From Taxillus chinensis (Eukaryota; Streptophyta; Magnoliopsida; Santalales; Loranthaceae): DNA of 64,000 bases. Below, in pieces: positions 1 to 23,511 of this stretch. Location of the stretch: NCBI GenBank assembly GCA_023512835.1, contig CM042092.1, forward strand, positions 4,055,293 through 4,119,292, written 5' to 3'. The position numbers and the translations under genes are program-made. The first letter of the stretch is position 1. Each line of letters opens with the position of its first letter. Under the pieces are notes generated by a model that was not told the origin of the DNA, ran no database searches, and was given only the letters and a program-made list of their open reading frames with translations.

Positions 1-480
1 ATACAAGTTTTTGTAATATAATTCAACAAAATAATTTTACAAATGCCCATTTACAAACAATTGCAACCCAGTTAACAAAACTTATGCCAACAAATAGTAT
101 CTCTTCACACTCACAAATACAAACTCTTATTTTTAAACCATTTCAAATACTCAAACATAGTCAACACGAGTTTGACCAATCGAAATTTGAATTATTAGCT
201 CATATTAAAGTAATAATTTGAATTATTACTTTAATTATAATAAAGTAATAAAAAATTGACAATTTAATTGTATCTATATAAGGGCTCTCAATTTAATAAT
301 CACCTTAAACTCCTTAAATTTCGGGACTGGCCTTACTAATTGTAGTTTTATATAACAATTTCTAAACATGAATTACATACTTTGTATCCCCCCAACTGAA
401 CTTTCTAGATTCGCCCCCTGAGCACAGTGGATTACACTAAAGTTTAACGTGATATAAGAAGATAGTGTGCCACTAGAGCT
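1..480. other. AT-rich DNA, no feature seen
   Basis: AT-rich non-coding sequence with no long open frame, RNA gene or clear repeat structure. It leads directly into the microsatellite that begins near position 501. Confidence 0.6.
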
Positions 481-497
481 TCATTTTAACCGTTTTA

Positions 498-500
<3 letters not shown>

Positions 501-571
<71 letters not shown>

Positions 572-864
572 TGTGTGTGTGTGTGTGTGTGTGTGTTTTG
601 CTACAATGAGAATGTGAGGCCAGCTTCTTATCGTGAGAACTTTAATCTGGATCATTAGATCTTGCAATCAACGGTTCAGATTAAAATTTCATTTAACTAT
701 AGCCCCGCTATAGTTAAATGAAAGTCTAATATGAACCGTTGGATTTTGATCTGATGGTCCAGATTGAATGTTCTCATGATAAGAATATGGCCTCACATCC
801 TCTATGTAGCATGACGCGCTCTCTCTCTCTCTCTCTCTCTCTTATATATATATATATATATATA
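501..864. mobile_element. MITE with microsatellite ends, copy 1
   Basis: The core inverted repeat runs from 599 (TGCTACAATGAG...) to 811 (...TATGTAGCA). Arms of about 40 bp match with scattered changes; both contain a GTGAGGCCA-type block and a TCTTATCRTGAGAAC-type block. Outside the core, the left side is (TA)n, (GA)n, (GT)n at 501-596 and the right side is (CT)n, (TA)n at 819-864, so the microsatellites themselves are inverted repeats of each other. A relative lies at 14600-14840 with the same order of microsatellites. There is no coding capacity. The superfamily is unknown because no target duplication can be read in the repeats. Confidence 0.75.
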
Positions 865-1040
865 CATGAAGTTTTAGCGCCTTTGTTGGAAGTTTAATTG
901 ATGCATGTTCATTTTTAAGTAAGCTGTTTCTTCGAGGGGGGTTATTATATGTTTAGAAGAAACGTTGGCTTTGTTTGTCGGTTACATGTATCTTTTTTTT
1001 TTTCTATTTTTAAATTTTAATATAATAATATACAAACAAA
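865..1040. other. AT-rich spacer
   Basis: Short AT-rich spacer between two repeats. Nothing recognised. Confidence 0.5.
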
Positions 1041-1863
1041 CAGGAGCGACTCCAGAAAATTTATTCAGAATATTCAATATTTATTCATTATAAAACTGAA
1101 ATATAATATCAGGCATTATAATATATAAATAATAGTTATTATATAAATATTCATATATTTTAAAATTTTTAAATCAAATTTAAAATTAATAATTCAAATT
1201 ATCGGTTATGAAAAGCAAATTTATGAAAAGAATTGAAAAAGTAAAGAACCAAATTACTAAATTTATAGCAAATTATTAGGTGGAGACTCTCGTCTAGGGC
1301 AGTCCGCTGAGAAGAAGAGGAGCCGGGCGAGGAGTGGAGGAGGCGTTTGGGTTTAGCGTCTACCGATTGACCGTCAACTCGTCATGTTGTGACTCCCGTT
1401 GTCGGCAGGAGACTGGGGGTCTAGCGTCTATTGGTAGACTGTCAATGCGTCATGTCGTGACTGCCGTTGTCGGCGGGAGGGAGGGAGGAGATCCGGAGAT
1501 CGGACAGCGCACAGAGATGTCGGAACGTGGTACAGGCCAGCAATTGTCGCCTCTTCGGGTCAGGCCGGACATCAGTCCTCTGTCGTCTGTATGGCATTGG
1601 ACAGTGAAGAATAGCAGTGTCTACGTGTTGTTGTCATTGGCGCGAGGGGGGGAGAGCCGGAGAATGGGAGAGGTGATGGTGTGAATCGTGATGCGTCGGC
1701 CACTAGGTTAGGATGTGCAGGTCGGGCAGACAGCACGGCTTTGAACGCATGAATAATATGCATAGTGAATGAGACGATCGAGATCAACATTAAATATAAT
1801 TTTTTTAAAACAAATTCAAGGTGTAGCTGCACACCCTACCCTGAATACAGTAGCGCCGCCCTG
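1041..1863. mobile_element. Candidate non-autonomous hAT-like repeat
   Basis: A GC-rich island (about 1280-1740) sits in AT-rich flanks. The left edge reads CAGGAGCGACTCCAG; the right edge read in reverse is CAGGGCGGCGCTACTG, so both begin CAGG and are GC-rich. The flanking 8-mers CAAACAAA and AACACAAA match at 6 of 8 positions, too weak to prove insertion. The right end (about 1790-1863) resembles sequence starting near 31994, which supports a repeat family. The 116-codon open frame inside matches nothing I know and is probably chance. Confidence 0.35.
1354..1480. repeat. Two-copy 68-bp tandem repeat
   Basis: TAGCGTCTACCGATTGACCG at 1354 recurs 68 bp later, at 1422, with scattered substitutions. 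Both copies contain a GTCATGT-GTGACT block and end in GTTGTCGGC. It lies inside the GC-rich candidate repeat. Confidence 0.7.
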
Positions 1864-1879
1864 AACACAAACCTTGGTG

Positions 1880-2645
1880 TTCAGTTGGAGCCCACAAATG
1901 GGCAAACTTATTCGACCCTGTATTGTGGTGTAATGTTGACGTACGGGCTAATGAAAAATGGAAAACAATTCCAATTTGGAAAAGGGCTATGCTCTAGGAT
2001 CAATATGTTAAAATATTGTTGGAGGATGGTGAGTGGATGGATACGTATAATGGGAGTGGGAGCAAAAATAAATAATATTTTTCTTAGCAAGAAACTGAAA
2101 AAAAAAAAAAACTACCACTAAGCCAATAAGTTGGCTAGAGGGCAAAGTGGGATCATTTCTCAAAATGGGTATGCATTCTCTCATAAATAGATCACCACAT
2201 AAACATGATTAACACTTAAAACCCACTTGTTGATAAATTGTTCTCGTTTGGCGTTCGAAGCTATCTTTGTTGCTAGTTTTTGGTTGTCGGTTGCTTATCC
2301 AAGAGCCTGTACTCATAAAGGGATATGCCTTTGGAGCCTCGGTAGTATTGGTGGATGCTGGTTCAATCCCTTGTGGATTCCGGTGAGGCCTAGTTCTCGG
2401 CGTCCCAATAAGCCACTAGGCTTTTCACTCCTATAATTAGACTTTTTACTGGGAGTATTTCTCAAAGTATGGATGTTCTTGCACTTGTCGGTACCTAGTA
2501 CATTGGTGTCTCCACCTTCATAGACATTTAGCCTTGTAAGTGCCGGTGAAGAGATCTTACTCCATACGCTTATCCTTTGGCCTACCGAAATTAAGGTTGC
2601 CACCCGGTCTGGACAGCGGATGACCTACCGTTTAGAACCAAAACG
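1880..2645. other. Unrecognised non-coding region
   Basis: Mixed-composition sequence upstream of COQ5 with only short chance frames. The part from 2240 to 2600 has higher GC and could be an old retroelement piece, but no domain or terminal repeat can be shown. Confidence 0.4.
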
Positions 2646-2649
2646 GCGC

Positions 2650-3163
2650 CGTGTTTACGAAAAATCCAAACGGGGATGATAGAATAGAACCTCAAACAAT
2701 TGTAATTCGCACGATCACAGCGTCGTCGTCGTCTCTCTCCCCCCCTCCCCTCTCCTGCACACAATAGCGTTGCGGCGTCACCTCCCACGCAGCATCGCCG
2801 GTCGCCACCGCCATCGCCCACCAAGGTAGCATCAGCGCCGTCGTCGTCGTCGCCTCCCCACGCAGCGTCCGACCCCTTCCCGGACCCCTTGCTCCAGGTT
2901 TGCCCTTTTTTCTTTTGCTGCGTTCTTTTCTGTCAACTTAGATCCCATTGGCGAAGAATTTAGCTTATCAGTTCACGCAGGCCATTTATATGAATATTTT
3001 CATTGCACTTATTGGTGTGTATAGGCATATATGCATATGTTCGCGCGCGCGCAACTATATCTATTCAAATACACTCATGAAAATATTCAAATATTTACTT
3101 GTCATTTTCTGCCTGTAACAATTATATTTGATGAAATGTGTATAACTGGGTAGCAGTAAACAG
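2650..3163 (+). promoter_or_regulatory. COQ5 leader with probable 5' UTR intron
   Basis: The stretch 2690-2897 is C/T-rich with GTC trinucleotide runs, as plant 5' untranslated exons often are. A splice donor CAG|GTTTGC follows at 2897/2898. An acceptor ending in ACAG at 3163, four bases before the COQ5 start codon, would close a leader intron of about 266 bp. The transcription start is not visible and no clear TATA element was identified. Confidence 0.45.
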
Positions 3164-3167
3164 AAAT

Positions 3168-16098
<12,931 letters not shown>

Positions 16099-17160
16099 AG
16101 CTTTTTGGCCACTTGATTCCATGTTTTGGTATCATAAAATTTTCTGTAGCTGAAGATGGGCTGGCATCACATTTGCTGCAAGTCCATTTCTGTTTTACCA
16201 CATCGCAAATTTGCCAATTGAGTTTTATTTCCTATGTTTTTTTTTCGAGCTGTAAATTATTATAATGGGCAGGTTGTTTGTAGAACGTCATGAACAGTTG
16301 AATTCTTTGATTTCCAGATCCGTGGAACAGCATGCCATCTTGATTTAGATTACGGTTAAGGATGAATTTCCATTTAAAATTTTAATTTGTACAAATTATT
16401 TTTGTAGCATTATAAGGAGGCTGCTTGAGTCATTATCTTTGTACAATTAAAGTGATGTTATAGAGTTCTTCATAATAATAATAATAATTTTTTAAAGTTC
16501 GTTACGTTTTATCTTAAATTATTTTTATGGTTTATTAATGAACTGTATATACCTTTTTAAGCTATATTCCTCATTAATATCAGAAAAATATTGATTTATT
16601 TTTTTTGGCTTGCCAGAGGTTTGTAAGTAATACGCTTGGTGTATTTTAAGCAATAAGAACGTAACTTCTCAATCATATTAGAAACTGGATATTGAATTAA
16701 TGTTATGTTAATTAATATATGACTAATTTTATTTATATCCAAGTAGCTACTTAAATGTTTTTATTTAAAATGTAGTAATTTAAATATAAAATTTTATTGA
16801 AAAAAACTTATTCGTATTTATTTATTATCATTGTTGCATATAAAATAATATAAATATAGCTTATAACATTATACACAGTTAAATCACTATAAATTATTAA
16901 TTAAAATTAAAATTAATGAGATCATTATAACATATTTATTTCTTATTTAAATCATTATTATGATCTTTATATTAACTTATTAATTTAATACAAAATAATG
17001 TTGACATTTTATTATATAGTTAAACAGCATTTATCAAGTATTGAAATCATAATTCAAAACTAAATTATAATAAAATATAAAATCAAATCAAAAAATTCAT
17101 TCCCGTAAACCTATACAAAAACAGCAAGACAATAAACCACTAAATAAAATGAAAAAGAGA
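16099..17160. other. COQ5 3' region and AT-rich spacer
   Basis: The first 250-350 bases probably hold the COQ5 3' untranslated region. No single polyadenylation site can be fixed by eye. The rest is AT-rich spacer with nothing recognised. Confidence 0.4.
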
Positions 17161-17166
17161 CAATCT

Positions 17167-17600
17167 TCAAGATAAATCATGACAAGATATTCCCACGGGC
17201 AGGCGACTCTTCAATGCTTCAGAAGCTTTCTCTAGATCAGTTTCTGTGTGCGCAGCAGAAACCAACAATTTTATTCCCACGGGCAGGCGACATTTATCAA
17301 CAGTTGATCGTTTGGAAGCCACCACGAAAATATCATGCTCTTTCAACATCTGCATACGCACAAACATTAAAGATAACTTCGATTGCATATCAGAGATGGA
17401 GCATAACTCTATTATTTGCCAATCGCTGTAGCAACCATTTGCTCACCCGGTCAGCTATATCTTCAAGGAGACAAAGGTCATTTTCTAAGGACCCTGTGGG
17501 CTGCTTTAATCTGAAAAAAGAACCGGGGATAGTGGACTGCTTGCTATCGACAGGCCTCGTAAATCTGACAAGCCTGAATCAGAGATTTAAAGTCAGATGA
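17167..17600 (-). pseudogene. LCB1 (serine palmitoyltransferase) 3' fragment
   Basis: LCB1 is the non-catalytic subunit of serine palmitoyltransferase, which makes sphingolipid long-chain bases in the ER. Reading from 17600 downward: an acceptor TTCAG, then LSDLRGLSIASSPLSPVLF, a one-base loss in a T run near 17510, then RLKQPTGSLENDLCLLEDIADR. A donor CGG|GTGAGC follows, and after about 80 bp an acceptor GCAG, then MLKEHDIFVVASKRSTVDKC and RLPVGIKLLVSAAHTETDL. A real intron is kept, so this is a fragment of a duplicated gene and not a retrocopy. Upstream exons are absent. The end repeats RLPVGIS by a local duplication of about 20 bp. Confidence 0.75.
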
Positions 17601-17792
17601 GCAATAAAGAGATATTTAGCGATTCAATGTATTTACCAATTATAATTATTCCATCCAGTTCATGTGAATATCATGTTTGTTGCGAAATAATAACACTTCA
17701 TCTAATAGAGATTTTCAATTATAGTGTCTCAGTAGTTGTTTCTTAGACATATCAATAAATATTATAGTATTTACAATATTTTGATTTTTCCT

Positions 17793-18880
17793 TTACAATG
17801 CTATTGATAACTCATTTGTGACCTCTAGAATATGCTTCATTAAATATAAAACAAAGACAAACTCAAAAGATAAGATTAACTTCAAAATAGATTGAACATC
17901 ATCTTTTTGCTCATAACTTATACCATCCTCCATAATAATCACAAGTATTTCAACAATAGCAAAGAACATCACAATCAAGTTGATAATTGTACCATAATAT
18001 GATCTCCAACGTGTATCACCAACATGTTTAAGATTTGACTTTTGATTTAAACCCTGCCCACTTTGAAATTCACTCCTAATAGTTTTTTTAGTTTTCCCAA
18101 ACCGGAGCAAAGTAAGCAGGGGCAAACCAAAGGCGTCGAGTAAACTCCCCTTGACCACTTGTACCATAAGATGAGCTCCAACGTACCGACGGTGCAAGGA
18201 CACCCCCCCGAACATGTTCAAGATTCCCCCCTGCGCCTTATGGGGGCGCCGAGAACCAAGCCCTCCCGGCCAAGGATAGAGCCGGCGTCCACCAACGTAC
18301 CGAGGCTCAGAGCGTGTCCCTTGTGAGGCCTAATGCATTTTAAATTTTGCCAAATTGTGTACTCGAAGAGTATCTCGTCTCTTACGAGAGCCTTCAATAA
18401 TATTTATCAATTTAGCAACCAAGCAAAAAAATTATCAATGACATTATGATTCTTAGCAACAACTACAATAGTTAATTGAAGTTGATGAGCAAAGCAATGA
18501 ACGTATTATACAAATTCATTCTCTCTGAAAATTAAAGGTTTAAAACCATTGAACTCACATTGCATATTACTAGCCACATCATAACCTTGCCACAGTCATG
18601 ATAAACTTAATCCATCCTTCTAAAATAAAGATTCAATTACAACTTTGAGTAAAGAACAACTTTGAGATTCAATTACAAAGCAGTAGTATTTGTTAGATAT
18701 ACAATAGCAAAGAACCACTTTGTAACATTTCCCTTCTTGTTTATATAATGCAAAATAATTGTCATTTGTTCTTTAATCGATATATCACGAAACTCATCCA
18801 CTACAACTGAAAAGAACCCATTGTTAAGATCCTTGATGATGACATTGATAAATTCACAAGCAAATGCATCCATAATGTCT
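17793..18880 (-). pseudogene. hAT-type (DUF4371) transposase, broken
   Basis: Reading from 18873 downward: MDAFACEFINVIIKDLNN, then GFFSVVVDEFRDISIKEQM and NVTKWFFAIVYLTNTTAL, a DUF4371-type segment with its acidic DE(F/S)RD motif. After frameshifts come YDVASNMQCEFNG-like and YYVHCFAHQLQLTIVVVAKN-like text, then SNLKHVGDTRWRSYYGTIIN. These are in the order of plant hAT TTF-type transposases. A disordered block at about 18080-18350 interrupts the protein. The N-terminal zinc finger and the C-terminal dimerisation region were not seen. Confidence 0.7.
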
Positions 18881-19060
18881 TTTTGAATATATCCTTTGGC
18901 ACCTGGATCAACTTAAATATATCTTCAATCCACCTGATCAAATCCTCAACTATCTCTACCTCATGTTATCCTCAAATGTTCGAGGTCCATATTTTTGAAA
19001 CTGACTGGCCGAGTCAGCATCTTTCCGTGTCGACTTTGATATAGTCATCTATAGGTGCTT
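18350..19060. other. hAT remnant and flank
   Basis: Overlaps the upstream half of the broken hAT transposase. Beyond 18880 no terminal inverted repeat or target duplication was found, so the element's outer limit is unknown. Confidence 0.4.
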
Positions 19061-19061
19061 A

Positions 19062-19410
19062 TCCTACAAGAAAACATGTCTTTTGTATGACATGAAATGT
19101 GTTATCAAAAGATATTGTAAAACTTTTTGTAGTGTTAGGTCTGCTAAGCTTATGAAAAGTCTCATTTCCCTTTCAGTAACACTTTTTATATGTTACAGTT
19201 TTTTATTATGGTAGATCATAAAGTAATACATGTTATTATCTTATGAAAAAATATATAAGTTTTTTTAGGCTTACCATAACACTTTTTACATAACACTTCT
19301 ATGTTTTATAATTATGTGTTGTGAAAGATTATACAGTATGACATTTTTTTGTCTTATAGAAAGTGGAGATATACCATTTGCCAAGTAGACCTAACACAAA
19401 AAAAAAGTAT
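19062..19410. mobile_element. CACTA-like terminal sequence
   Basis: CCTACAAGAAAA at 19063 and TTTTTGTAGTG at 19124-19134 (in reverse CACTACAAAAA) form inverted ends typical of CACTA elements, about 70 bp apart. Downstream to 19410 are several AACACTTTTTA/ACATAACAC-type short repeats in both orientations, like CACTA subterminal repeats. No transposase is seen nearby. Either a tiny internal-deletion derivative or a broken end is possible. Confidence 0.4.
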
Positions 19411-20345
19411 GGTAAATCACACATAAATATTTATTTTACTTTACAAAAGTGCATAGTCGGCCTTCTCAAATGCTTACAATCATTGGTTAAATTTTCACAA
19501 ATACATGTATATTATAAAAACAACCGACATTTATAAAAACCAAACTATCTAGATTGCACAACTAACTGCCTTCACATACATTACATAATAGTCTTTTGAG
19601 TGTTAATATCCAAAATAACCAACATGTTCAGAGTATCTTATAACATCTATCTCTTATAAACCATAATATAAATGTTAAATGTCTCAAAACAAAACCATTA
19701 GTGATGTCATCTTCATTCTATGACAGAATAAATTTTAAACTCTACATTATTCTGCAATAAAAACAAAAACAATAGTTTTAGTCACAATAAATAGATTTAA
19801 AAAATAAACAGTAAGAGTAAATCATGTAATTTTGTGAAGTAGGAGCAAAAAGATTAAAACTCTATATAAATAACAATAGCATATAACAACACTTTATCAT
19901 AATGTAAATAAACTAGTAGGTAAAAAAATACAAAAGATTATATAGGGTGAGAAAACAATAACTATGAGGTGAAACCTCTAAATTTATGGACAGATACAGT
20001 AGTATAACCATAATTTAAATAAATAAAAACCAAGCAAGCCATACAATTATCATACTAACGGCTTCTCCAATGGTGAGCATCTTGTGGTTAAGACGAATAA
20101 ATAAGCATATGGTGCTTTTGCCACATTACCTCACACGCGCATGAATTGTTGTTCAAGAGGAATATTGGGAACCATTATATTGGGATCACTAAAACTATAA
20201 CAACACTCTACAACCTCCCGACCAATTAAGCAAGTAGCAAGCAACACTAGTAGTATATAATGGAATCCGAGCATATAATGCTTTAAAAGGTCACTCATTT
20301 AAGTTAGACAATGACATTTTTTAAATTTAAATTTTTAGATATTAT
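19410..20345. other. AT-rich spacer, no gene
   Basis: AT-rich sequence without a recognisable gene or terminal repeat. It ends abruptly at the C/A homopolymer tract. Confidence 0.5.
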
Positions 20346-21308
20346 ATTTTTTTTTTTTTGGGGGCCCCCCCCCCCCCCCCCCCCCCCACATATATTTTGG
20401 GATTTTTTTTTATTTTAAATATTTTTTTTTTTTTTTTTTGTTTTTTATTAAAATTCTCCCCTCCCCCCCCCCCATAAAATATTCCCAAGTTTTCCCCCCC
20501 CCAATTTTCCGTAAGCCCCCCCCCAAAAAAAAAAACCCTTAGAGTTTAAAAAAAACAAAAAATATATTCCCCTCGTGCGTAAAACAACTCCCCCCCTTCC
20601 CCCACAAAAAGCCCCCCAACCCCTCCAAGCCGCAACAACCGCCCACAACCCCCCTAAAAACCCCCTACCCCCCCCCCCACTCCCCACATTCCAAACACCA
20701 ACCCTCCCTCAGACAAACCAACCCCCCCTTCCACATCCCCCTCCCCCCCTCCCCTCTTCCCCGCCCTTCTCCCCCCCCCCCCCAGACCCCCCCCCCTTTT
20801 CATCCCCCCCCCCCCCCCCTTCCTACCAAATCCACCCCCCCAACACCAACCCCGCCACCCACGTTCTTTTTGGTAAGAAAGCACGCGACAAAAAAAAAAA
20901 AAAAAGGGAAAAGAAAAAATTTTCCCCCCCCCCAAAAAAGCCCATCCCCCCCCCCCCCCCTCTCCCTTCACCCTTTCCCATCAACCTCCCCCCCCCCCTC
21001 CCCCGCCTTCCCCCCCACCCCATCCAAAAAACAAAAAAAAAAAACAAAAAAAAAAAACAAAAAACAACCCTCCCCCCTTCCCCTCACCCCCACCCCCCAA
21101 AAAAAAACCAAAAACCAAAACTCCGGTGTAATAATGCGCTTTTTTCTTACACCCTCCTCCCCCCCCTCCCCCCCCCCCCTCCTTTTTCCACCTCCTCTCC
21201 CCCCCCCGCCAACCCCACCCTTCTAACAAAAAACCCTCAAGCGCCCCAACACCCAATTCTTCGGGGCAAAAAAAGCCCATACAAAACCCCCCAACACCCC
21301 CCCCCCCG
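20346..21308. repeat. C/A homopolymer tract, probable artefact
   Basis: Nearly 1 kb is built almost wholly from C and A runs on the + strand, including a run of 23 C at 20365-20387. G and T are rare after the first 250 bases. Both borders are abrupt: normal AT-rich DNA before and normal mixed DNA after 21310. The long frames across it (up to 245 codons, Pro/Lys/Thr-rich) are consequences of composition and not genes. A failed-consensus stretch from long-read data is the simplest explanation; a real C-rich satellite is the alternative. Confidence 0.8.
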
Positions 21309-21309
21309 C

Positions 21310-22070
21310 TGATTCAAGTTCGGAATCAATAAGAGCCCTGGATCGACTCAAAATCACTATTCGACGACGATTAAGTGATTCGGATCATCGTTTAGGAATT
21401 CCGAGGGCATATCTGAGTTCAGGAGATTGCCACGATTGACGTGTCCAGTTTTTGGATTTTTCGGCGCTCTGGTTCAGTAGTGGGGCCCACACGGGTGAGA
21501 GATGGGGCCCACACGAGATGAGACGAGAGGGGACATATGTCACACCATGTGGAAACATGAGTGGCCCATGTTTTTGGTTTATTAGGGCCTATTTTCAAAG
21601 GGTTACATCCTAGGTTTGAAAATGGGTGGCTAATAAAACAAAATAAATAAAATTAAAGTATTATTTTATTAATAATGGGACTTTGGCATATATTATTGAG
21701 AGGAGTGAATGGAAATTCGTGGGAAATGATTTTTGGGTGTTTTGGAGAACAAAGAACTCATTCTCCCACTTCTCTCCTCTCTCTCTCTTTCTCCCCCTTG
21801 CTTCTAAGTTGCACATTACAAGACTACCGTTTTGTCTGTACGCGCAAATGTGGAGCAATAGGTTGATCAAACAGACGAATCCGAGGAATCTCTACGCTCG
21901 TGCTAGCACCTGAACATGGGACGGGACGTCTGTGGACCGCCGGTGCACGTGGACTGCTCTAGAGAGCTCCTGGTTTGGAGTTTCTGCACCGACGAGCACA
22001 GATACTGCCAGAAATTATGGGTATGTAATTTTCTGTTTTGCTTGCTTAAAATTTCAATTAAACACCTCTA
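21310..22070. mobile_element. Possible LTR fragment
   Basis: Mixed GC sequence with GGGGCCCACAC repeated (about 21482 and 21505) and a C/T-rich leader-like block at 21760-21800 resembles plant Ty3/gypsy LTR sequence in style. No second copy, primer-binding site or coding domain is in the window, so this is only a suspicion. Confidence 0.25.
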
Positions 22071-22726
22071 GATGAAGGTTCCACCTCTTAGGATGTCGTG
22101 TATAAAATTTCATAATTTTAAACGGCCGTTTAGGACCTGAACGGCACGCTTCCGCTGCGCACGAAACCTTCAATTTAACCATCACTTAAGCTCTTTTTTT
22201 TAGAGGGCCTGCTTGGTATGAGTTTTAGTTTACTTATTGTGTTTTCTATATTTTGTTAGAGTTCATGTTGAATTCTAATTTGAAAGCAAATTCTGTTTAG
22301 TAATAGAGAATGTGTTTTTAAAAATTGTGTTTTTAAAAAAATTAGTTCCTTTAAAAATATTGAAAATAAATTTGATAAGCACATGTAATAAAATAAAAAA
22401 TAAAAAATAAAAAAATTATAAATTAAATTTAGATTTAAAAATATGAAATAATTAAAAATAGTATTTAACTCACCTAATGTAAAATTTAAAATTAAATAAT
22501 TTTAAATTCATTATCAAATCTAGCCTAACATTCCCCCACATGCCCAGATTGCAGTAAATAGTTAAAATGTGACATAAGAATAAAAAATTAGTGTCAAGGA
22601 CAATGTTAAAAGGAAGCAACCAACTCTAACCTGGATAAACAACTAAAAGCACCGGCATCAGTCTCACGAAGACTGATGCAAATGCAAAATTTAATGATTT
22701 ACGCTAAAATACACCTGCATCCGATT
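22070..22726. other. AT-rich spacer before the MULEs
   Basis: Mostly AT-rich, with a TTGGTATGAG-type start near 22210 that is common at MITE ends but without a matching partner. Nothing else seen. Confidence 0.4.
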
Positions 22727-23511
22727 CATTAAATAGGGCAGTGCTAGATACAACCACGCTCGCGTCATCTTTTGCGTCCCCGGCTGACGTGGCACGTTTT
22801 TTTTCCACAATTCGACGGGATTCCAAATTATCTGCTCGAGCCCATGCTCGAAGCGTGCTCGAGCCTAGCCTCGAGCAGAGATTCGAGCATGGACTCAAGC
22901 AGATCTGTTTGAGACATGCTCAAACCTCTGCTTGAGGTGAGGCTCGAGCATGGCTCGAGCAGATTTGCTTGAGCCTCTGCTCGAGGCGTGCTCGAGCCTC
23001 GCCTCGAGCAGAGGCTCGAGCAAATCTGCTCGGGCACATATGCTCGAGCCGAGCCTCGAGCACGCTTCGAGTAAGCCTCGAGCAGGCGTCGATCATTTCT
23101 CCCATGGCCAGATCGACGGGTTTCTGGATTCCGTCAACTGTAATTTCCGACGAAAACTTCAAACGGCCATAACTTTGCGTACAGTGGTCGGAATTAGGTC
23201 TTTTTTTTATTTGAAGGTATAGACGAGAGCTATGAGCCCAAAATCCCCTAGGGGATTTTCCTTCCTTGGATTTCCAAAAAAAGCACTCTAACGCCTTCAA
23301 AACTTGATTTTATGCAACTTTTTGCTTCCTCCCGTTCAGATCCATACAGCTCGAGCCTCCTCCTTTCCGCCTTTGCGCTCTTTCTCTATCTCAGCCTTTA
23401 TGCGTTGCGCATTAAGTTTTAAGCATTTTTGTTGAATTGGAATGGACCACGTCAGCCGGTTACGCAAAGGAAACACGACACCGGTTGCATTTAGGGTTTT
23501 TGCATTAAATA
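22727..23511. mobile_element. Non-autonomous MULE, 767 bp, with 9-bp TSD
   Basis: The element proper is 22736-23502. Identical 9-bp direct repeats CATTAAATA flank it at 22727-22735 and 23503-23511, the size expected of Mutator-like elements. The left end contains CTAGATACAACC and, further in, CCGGCTGACGTGG; the right end read in reverse contains CTAAATGCAACC and then CCGGCTGACGTGG at the matching distance. No protein is encoded. A dense CTCGAG array fills 22835-23082. The ends resemble those of the larger element at 24394-31981, so it is probably moved by that element's transposase family (inference). Confidence 0.85.
22835..23082. repeat. Phased CTCGAG array 1
   Basis: Twenty-one copies of CTCGAG or a close variant (CTTGAG, TTCGAG, CTCAAG, CTCGGG) start at 22835, 22847, 22858, 22870, 22882, 22894, 22908, 22919, 22931, 22943, 22954, 22968, 22980, 22991, 23003, 23015, 23029, 23043, 23055, 23066 and 23077. 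Gaps are 11 to 14 bp, mean 12.1. The linkers vary. Inside it, 22971-22988 and 23000-23017 are perfect 18-bp inverted arms. Confidence 0.9.

Noticed and set aside
20575..21312. Long open frames (245, 118 and 105 codons) across the C/A tract
   Set aside because: They encode low-complexity Pro/Lys or Gly/Trp runs produced by homopolymers on both strands; no start context, domain or normal codon use.
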